Source of the DNA: Tubiluchus corallicola
Taxonomy: Eukaryota > Priapulida > Priapulimorpha > Priapulimorphida > Tubiluchidae
Length of the DNA stretch: 52,500 nucleotides
Assembly: GCA_030141605.1 (NCBI GenBank)
Contig: JAQGDQ010001048.1
Coordinates: 1-52,500, forward strand
Direction: 5' to 3'
The stretch's first letter is position 1; each line of letters starts with the position of its first letter. Both the position numbers and the translations under genes were made by a program. The notes beneath the pieces are model-generated. The model did no database searches. It saw only the letters and a list, made by a program, of their open reading frames with translations, and had not been told where the DNA came from. Shown piece by piece: positions 46,400 through 52,500 of this stretch.

Positions 46400-47150
46400 C
46401 ACATGCAGTTTTATCAATAGTAACTTTCTTTTGATCATTTTCCCTACAAGGTGCTGCTTCATCCACACTGGATAATTAACGACTGCGCAAGAATACTAAT
46501 AGAAGTGCGGAACTATCACTGATGCTTATATAATTAATAATTTGTGCAATTTGCAACGAGCACTGCAGTATGGAGGGTGCGTTTGTAATGTTTATTAAAC
46601 AACCCACAGAGAGAAAAAGTCTTGAAATTACGTTGCCCATTTACCACCTCTCTGGAACTTCAAAAAATTCACCCCCTTTTCAATTAAGTTGATCAATACA
46701 GTACCTCCTTTGAACAAAATTAGAAAAAAATACTTTAATGGCTTTAATGTCTTCCTGTTTTAGGACTCCTGGAACCAACAATCGGTCATTTCTGTAATTA
46801 GCAGTCCATCAAATTTACAGGAGTGTGTTTATAGGAACACCAGGAGCCTGGGTATTGAACCCGGTATACTTCTCTCTTAAAAGGAACTGAAAGAGCTATA
46901 AAACTGCGCGTTTCTACTTTATATGTCTAGTTTAAGTTTTGCAGTATTCTGACAAAAATACTACCCCCAGACCGGTTTTTTGCATTTTACCTTTTACCAT
47001 ACGCATCCCAGTAAACCTTTTATATGACTTTTCTAAATATGTTTTGTGCACAAAATACTTATTTATTTATTTATTTATTTTAGGCGCATTGTCTCACCAC
47101 GAAATAAAAGTAAAAATGCAATATGTCGATTTTTTAACATAGTCGAAACT
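46400..47150. other. Peptide-gene intron 1, LINE flank and unique sequence
   Basis: 46400-46468 extends the reverse-transcriptase-like minus frame by about 23 residues (MWMKQHLVGKMIKRKLLLIK). A tRNA B-box-like gggttcaataccc is on the minus strand at 46850-46862, with no A box found. (TATT)n is at 47060-47080. Confidence 0.45.
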
Positions 47151-47158
47151 TCGCTTGT

Positions 47159-47206
47159 CTATACATTATACATTATACATTATACATTATACATTATACA
47201 TTATTA
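47159..47206. repeat. (TACATTA)n microsatellite
   Basis: About six heptamer units. Confidence 0.85.
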
Positions 47207-47379
47207 ATGTCTGTACATTAATTACTCCATCTAAAAGAAAAAGTAGTAGACAATAAATTCAAAATAACAATGACAATAACAATGGTGGTCAGCATAACCA
47301 CAAATTATGCTGTTGCTGTTTACTAATGAAACACGTTTAACAAAAGTGATTTACGAATTATGGTGGGGGTAATATTTTA

Positions 47380-47391
47380 CCCCCCCCCCCC
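47380..47391. repeat. Poly-C run, 12 bases
   Basis: Twelve consecutive C in an AT-rich region. The length may be uncertain through sequencing. Confidence 0.8.
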
Positions 47392-47414
47392 GGTTACCAA
47401 ATATGCACTTTAAC

Positions 47415-47990
47415 ATATTGAAATTAAACATGCCATTTATTCAAAAATGACTTCCATGAAAGAATTATTACCACACAAACATAATTTCACGTTCGCGCCA
47501 CTAGTTCTTCACTGTTACATGTTTCGCCATTCGTTAGTTAGACGGGCACTAGCGCGTGCATTTCGGAAACAAATTGCACAAAATTGCACCTCTCAGTTCA
47601 GATATGTTAGTTTGTGACGAACTACATACATTCGACAGCTCATGCGTGAACACAGCAGTAAATTTGAAATTTGAATTTTTATCTTAAAACTTGCCTAGTT
47701 TTAGTACAGCACTGAATACCTTACAGTAACACTGTACTTCAATTCTCGCTTCCACAAACACGTGCAACATGCTCGTGGAATATTTTTGATGTTGAAAATT
47801 ATGTTAGTTTGTGACGTTATCAATAGTTGGGCTCGCCGCCGTTAATAAATTTTTAAACCATTATTTAATTATGAGAAACACATTTGCAGTATTATTTGAG
47901 TTAAAGGTATACTTTTTATCGAACTTGAAAATGAATTAGTATACGAAAAATCATCCTGCCTCCCTTTAAAGGATAAGAAACGCTCTTTAT
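47415..47990 (+). mobile_element. Dispersed repeat (family D), copy 4
   Basis: The best partner is copy 1 at 1795-2140: aaaaatgacttccatgaaag, ttcacgttcgcgccactagt, gttagacgggcactagcg, ttatttaattatgagaaaca. It also holds the cgtgcaacatgctcgtgg part seen at 31501-31740 and 32935-33085, so it may be the most complete copy. Confidence 0.5.
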
Positions 47991-48640
47991 TAACAATATT
48001 TATTAATAATTAATAATAATATTATTAACGTCCTGATATTTAATATCATTTGTTAAACGTAAAGTCATCTGTAAATGGTACTATTCAAGCAGGAATCCAA
48101 CACACAGGACTCACTTAATGAACATAGACGTGGCAAGACCGAAACCCAACTCAGTTGTCACGGAACTCGGCGTTGCCTAATTTTTGACAGCAAACACACA
48201 TCGTGACACTTTACCAAACGATTTTCCACATTTATGGCTCAGAACTGTTCAGTAAATCAGGAAAAGTCCTGGAAATCTGCACAAGACACGCAAGAACTTC
48301 TACACTGTAGTTCGTATTCGAGTCATGATCTTCTACTTCAATAAAATTAAGTGGAACTATTTATACCAATCTCATCTGGTATTAGTCACTCAGTGTGACT
48401 TTCTAAATTAAGAAATCAGCTACTCAGTGAATTAGTTAGTTGAGTTATGTCATCACAACAGTGTTAGCGCCAATGCATTTGCATGGCTTCATTGCATTAG
48501 CTACAATTCTTGCACATGGCTTCAATGGTTTCAGCAAAAAAAAACAACATATTTGATTAACGAGAAATTTCTGTATAAACGAACATATGAAGTACTAAAT
48601 TCAACACAAGAGCACAAACTGTAACTAAATCTTCAATCAA
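47991..48640. other. Peptide-gene intron 1, unique sequence
   Basis: Nothing recognised. Confidence 0.4.
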
Positions 48641-48649
48641 TCGATGAAT

Positions 48650-48735
48650 CGGTCAGTTACTTAGTCAGTGAGTCAGCTAGTCAGTCAAACAGTTAGTCAG
48701 TCAGTCAGTTATTCAGTCATTTAGTTTTGAATGTG
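48650..48735. repeat. (AGTC)n-type degenerate microsatellite
   Basis: Runs of cagt/tagt (agtcagtgagtcagctagtcag). Confidence 0.7.
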
Positions 48736-48919
48736 AGATAAAAAAGCTAAATTTAAAAATTCAAATAAAGTCATTTAACTGGTTAGTTAGTTAATCAGTC
48801 CGTCCGTCCATTAATCAATTGGTGCAAAAACTGTAAGCCAAAACTGTAACTGTATTTGAAACAATGTTTACTGGGGCCCTTCATTACCTGTTTTGTAACA
48901 TCAGAGAAGAAGAAAATTG

Positions 48920-49234
48920 GCAGATTTCACAATTTGGCTATAACGCATGCGCAGTTACTGTAGGTGAAAGGTTAAGTGTAACACAGCAAAGTGTCTTAAA
49001 CTACAATCGTCACGTGACATGTGGGTAAATAATGATGATGATAAATCCTTTATTACGCCTCTATTGCAGGCTCAATACCGATGGGTATTGGTGTGGGTAA
49101 AGCAAAGCCGCCTGCTGCACCGGTTCAGTAACTTCTGTCGTTTTAAATAGTCTTTAAGCATTATGCATTAGTTGTAGAGTGATTTACAAGTAGGATCTTG
49201 CCTGGGAACAAGAAAAAATGAACTAGGTAAGATT
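48920..49234. mobile_element. MITE family M, copy 5, truncated at the peptide-gene donor
   Basis: It contains aggtgaaaggttaagtgtaa, ctacaatcgtcacgtgacatgtgggtaaat, cctctattgcaggctc and gaactaggtaag. Homology stops at 49234, where copies 1-4 continue into their other half. The break coincides with the splice donor of the signal-peptide exon. Confidence 0.7.
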
Positions 49235-49237
49235 TAC

Positions 49238-49342
49238 CTGACAAATCTTCATCATTGTCAAGTGTGTAAGAAAAGGTATCTCCTAGTAGAACCACCAGCA
49301 TCACTGTGAAGACTGCAACCTGCCCAGGAGACATCGTGGACA
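49238..49342 (-). CDS. Agatoxin-like peptide precursor, exon with start and signal peptide
   Basis: The exon starts after acceptor TTTTTTCCAG (AG at 49344-49343), with eight untranslated bases before ATG at 49334. It encodes a signal peptide with core VAVFTVMLVVLLG, a probable cleavage near TFS, and an acidic start of the propeptide (DNDEDLS). The donor GTAAAT is at 49237, in phase 1. Because an acceptor precedes it, a non-coding 5' exon should lie to the right. The donor touches a truncated family M MITE on the intron side (see Findings). Confidence 0.8.
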
Positions 49343-49830
49343 CTGGAAAAAAGTAGATAAGATGCTAATTAAATTGTTGGTGCTCGACGCTGTGCTTGGC
49401 CGACCTAAAATGTTTCTCCAAGCAACAGTACAGCAGTTTTAGACTAGTTAAGGCTGTAATTATCACTGTCGGCTGTTATTGCTGTCGCTGCTGCTACTAG
49501 TGATGATGATGATGTTGCTTCTGCTGCTATCATTACTGTTATAGTAATTATTATTGTTGTTGTTGTTGTTGTTGTTGTCGCTGCTGCTACTAATGGTGTT
49601 GATGGTGATGACGAAGACGGCGACGACGAGAATAAAGGCACAGCACTTTGACCGCAATTACGGTGTCAGAAATCAGTAAAAGTCAGAAAAAAGTAAAAAA
49701 TCAAGCCTGTATGCGAACCTACAACCCACGAGACAGAGATGAACAAACAATTGTTCATGTACATTTTTATGTTATTTACGTGCTTTTTTACTTTTTAGTA
49801 TTTCTTTATCTGACGTTTGTCCTAAATAAT
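49343..49830. promoter_or_regulatory. Region upstream of the first coding exon of the peptide gene
   Basis: An intron end lies here, since the polypyrimidine/acceptor tttttccag precedes 49342. GTT/GAT/CTG triplet runs at 49490-49620 are low-complexity. The non-coding first exon and promoter could not be located. Confidence 0.35.
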
Positions 49831-49834
49831 ATAA

Positions 49835-49920
49835 TGTAATGTAATGTAATGTAGTGTAACGTAATGTAATTTAATGTAATGTAATGTACTGTAGTGTAAT
49901 GTAATGTAATGTAATGTAAA
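49835..49920. repeat. (TAATG)n microsatellite
   Basis: Pentamer array of taatg/tagtg/taacg. Confidence 0.85.
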
Positions 49921-49975
49921 ATAACACATTGTAAATCCACTATAAATAAATAAAGTTTAAACTAACTAAAATAAT

Positions 49976-50625
49976 CTAGCATAACGTAACGTAAAATAAC
50001 ATAGCATAACATAAAGTAAAATAACATAACATAACATAACATAACATAACATAACATAACATAACATAACATAACATAACATAACATAACATAACATAAC
50101 ATAACATAACATAACATAACATAACATAACATAACATAACATAACATAACATAACATAACATAACATAACATAACATAACATAACATAACATAACATAAC
50201 ATAACATAACATAACATAACATAACATAACATAACATAACATAACTTAACATCATAACGTAACTTAACATGACATACGTAACGTGACATAAAATAACGTA
50301 ACATAACGTAAAATAACATAACATGACATCACATAACATAACGTAAAATAACATAACATGACATGACATGACATGACATAACATGACATGACATGACATA
50401 ACATAACTTGACATCATAACGTAGTATAACGTAACTTAACATAACATAACGTAACGTAACATAACATGACACAACACAACATAACATAACATAACATAAC
50501 ATAACATAACATAACATAACATAACATAACATAACATAACATAACATAACATAACGTAACTTAACATAACGTAACTTAACGTAAAATAACATAACATAAC
50601 ATAACGTAACGTAACATAACATAAT
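49976..50625. repeat. (ATAAC)n pentamer array
   Basis: The array is pure ATAAC for about 220 bp (50024-50245), then degenerate with ATGAC, GTAAC and TTAAC variants up to 50625, with a second pure block at 50482-50553. The minus frames read a CYVML repeat because 15 bp is both five codons and three units. They are not genes. Confidence 0.95.
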
Positions 50626-50629
50626 AATG

Positions 50630-51040
50630 TAATAAATGTAGATGCATCCGAAGACTATAGCTGTAGGTGAGAATTTCTGATAAAGACATTATAATTATAA
50701 CACAATAAAATGGCTTCTATACATTGCAAACTAAATAACATTGCATATTCTCAATATGTATTCGTTTAGTGAATCATCTCCCTAGATCACAGTTGCACAA
50801 TTAAGAACCTACGCCCAACACTGCGAGTCAATTAAGCAAGCCTACGCCGTGATAATTATGCACCTCTACTAACCGCATGTTTTCAAGTCTATTATGTTGC
50901 ATTCGAGCATTCAGTGAGAGCACTGGATGTCTTCCCACGAACGATCAAAAGCAAAAGAAGCCAGCGCTCTAAACTGAATCTCTCGTTTCGTCAAGACAAA
51001 AAGAAGCCACAAAGAATTTGACGCGAAAAATTATAAATTA
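50630..51040. other. Unique sequence between satellites
   Basis: No gene or repeat recognised. Confidence 0.4.
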
Positions 51041-52500
51041 ATGAGCGTTTGTACGTCTCTGGTGAATACAGACAGTTGAGATGAGACGCCTTGTATTTCA
51101 TGTGGGATGTAAAACAGACAGGAGAAACTTGTACGTCTCTGGTGAATACAGACAGCTTGGATGAGATGCCTTGTATTTCATGTGGGATGCAAAACAGACA
51201 GGAGAAACTTGTACGTCTCTGGTGAATGCAGACAGTTGAGATGAGATGCCTTGTATTTCATGTGGGATGTAAAACAGACAGGAGAAACTTGTACGTCTCT
51301 GGTGAATACAGACAGCTTGGATGAGATGCCTTGTATTTCATGTGGGATGCAAAACAGACAGGAGAAACTTGTACGTCTCTGGTGAATACAGACAGCTGAG
51401 ATGAGATGCCTTGTATTTCATGTGGGATGCAAAACAGACAGGAGAAACTTGTACGTCTCTGGTGAATGCAGACAGTTGAGATGAGACGCCTTGTATTTCA
51501 TGTGGGATGCAAAACAGACAGGAGAAACTTGTACGTCTCTGGTGAATACAGACAGCTTAGATGAGAGGCCTTGTATTTCATGTGGGATGCAAAACAGACA
51601 GGAGAAACTTGTACGTCTCTGGTGAATGCAGACAGTTGAGATGAGACGCCTTGTATTTCATGTGGGATGCAAAACAGACAGGAGAAACTTGTACGTCTCT
51701 GGTGAATACAGACAGTTGAGATGAGATGCCTTGTATTTCATGTGGGATGCAAAACAGACAGGAGAAACTTGTACGTCTCTGGTGAATACAGACAGTTGAG
51801 ATGAGATGCCTTGTATTTCATGTGGGATGCAAAACAGACAGGAGAAACCTGTACGTCTCTGGTGAATACAGACAGCTTGGATGAGATGCCTTGTATTTCA
51901 TGTGGGATGCAAAACAGACAGGAGAAACTTGTACGTCTCTGGTGAATACAGACAGTTGGATGAGATGCCTTGTATTTCATGTGGGATGCAAAACAGACAG
52001 GAGAAACTTGTACGTCTCTGGTGAATACAGACAGTTGAGATGAGATGCCTTGTATTTCATGTGGGATGTAAAACAGACAGGAGAAACTTGTACGTCTCTG
52101 GTGAATACAGACAGCTTGGATGAGATGCCTTGTATTTCATGTGGGATGCAAAATAGACAGGAGAAACTTGTACGTCTCTGGTGAATACAGACAGCTTAGA
52201 TGAGATGCCTTGTATTTCATGTGGGATGCAAAACAGACAGGAGAAACTTGTACGTCTCTGGTGAATACAGACAGTTGAGATGAGACGCCTTGTATTTCAT
52301 GTGGGATGCAAAACAGACAGGAGAAACTTGTACGTCTCTGGTGAATGCAGACAGTTGAGATGAGATGCCTTGTATTTCATGTGGGATGCAAAACAGACAG
52401 GAGAAACTTGTACGTCTCTGGTGAATACAAACAGTTGAGATGAGATGCCTTGTATTTCATGTGGGATGCAAAACAGACAGGAGAAACTTGTACGTCTCTG
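51041..52500. repeat. 80-bp minisatellite, at least 18 units, runs off the window
   Basis: The unit contains ggagaaacttgtacgtctct, ggtgaatacagacag, then ttgag or cttgg, atgagatgcc and ttgtatttcatgtgggatgc. Units are 95% or more alike by eye. Variation sits mainly at the ttgag/cttgg, gatgc/gacgc and tgc/tgt positions. The minus-strand open frame at 51738-51980 is a translation of the unit. Confidence 0.95.

Noticed and set aside
46835-46880. tRNA on the minus strand (B-box-like gggttcaataccc)
   Set aside because: No A box or cloverleaf could be built around it.
49962-50622. CYVML-repeat open frames on the minus strand
   Set aside because: (ATAAC)n array translated. All three minus frames give the same repeat.

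Overview
The window is eukaryotic nuclear DNA from an animal, most likely an arthropod or close relative. It has spliced genes with canonical GT-AG introns, long AT-rich introns, many DNA transposons and retroposons, and very heavy simple-sequence and minisatellite load. The arthropod call rests mainly on a three-exon gene for an agatoxin-like peptide, a neuropeptide family best known from insects, crustaceans and chelicerates. A UNC-76/FEZ gene supports a metazoan origin. The species cannot be named from the sequence alone.

Two genes are supported, both on the minus strand. (1) A FEZ family gene (Unc-76, kinesin-1 adaptor) has six recognisable exons between 26789 (start) and 7328. Phases agree at every junction, and the last exon should lie beyond the left edge. 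(2) An agatoxin-like peptide precursor has a signal-peptide exon (49238-49342), a 55-nt linker exon (40068-40122) and a terminal exon with the eight-cysteine domain (35188-35392). Phases run 1, 2, stop. At least one 5' untranslated exon probably lies to the right of 49342. No whole gene was recognised on the plus strand.

Layout from left to right: 1-1250 duplicated locus carrying one element in opposite orientations (foldback); 1.8-4.1 kb dispersed repeats, a hAT-like MITE and copy 1 of a MITE family called here family M; 4.53-6.59 kb a 24-bp minisatellite open in several frames; 7.3-26.8 kb the FEZ gene, its introns filled with hAT-like MITEs, a truncated 5S-related SINE, LINE tails, a tRNA-derived SINE and 72-bp and 56-bp minisatellites; 26.8-35.2 kb intergenic DNA with a long (ATT)n array and an internally deleted Tc1/mariner-like element; 35.2-49.3 kb the peptide gene, its introns holding a solo LTR, a polypurine block, (GAT)n, (GGT/GTT/CTG)n and (CT)n arrays, a CAG-rich minisatellite, a 5S-headed SINE and a tandem array built from a reverse-transcriptase fragment; 49.4-52.5 kb an (ATAAC)n array and an 80-bp minisatellite that runs off the right edge.

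The two genes have no obvious shared pathway beyond likely neuronal expression. The most notable points are the peptide gene, the contact of family M MITE copies with two of its splice sites, the invertible-looking duplication at the left edge, the 5S-derived SINE, and the RT-fragment tandem array.
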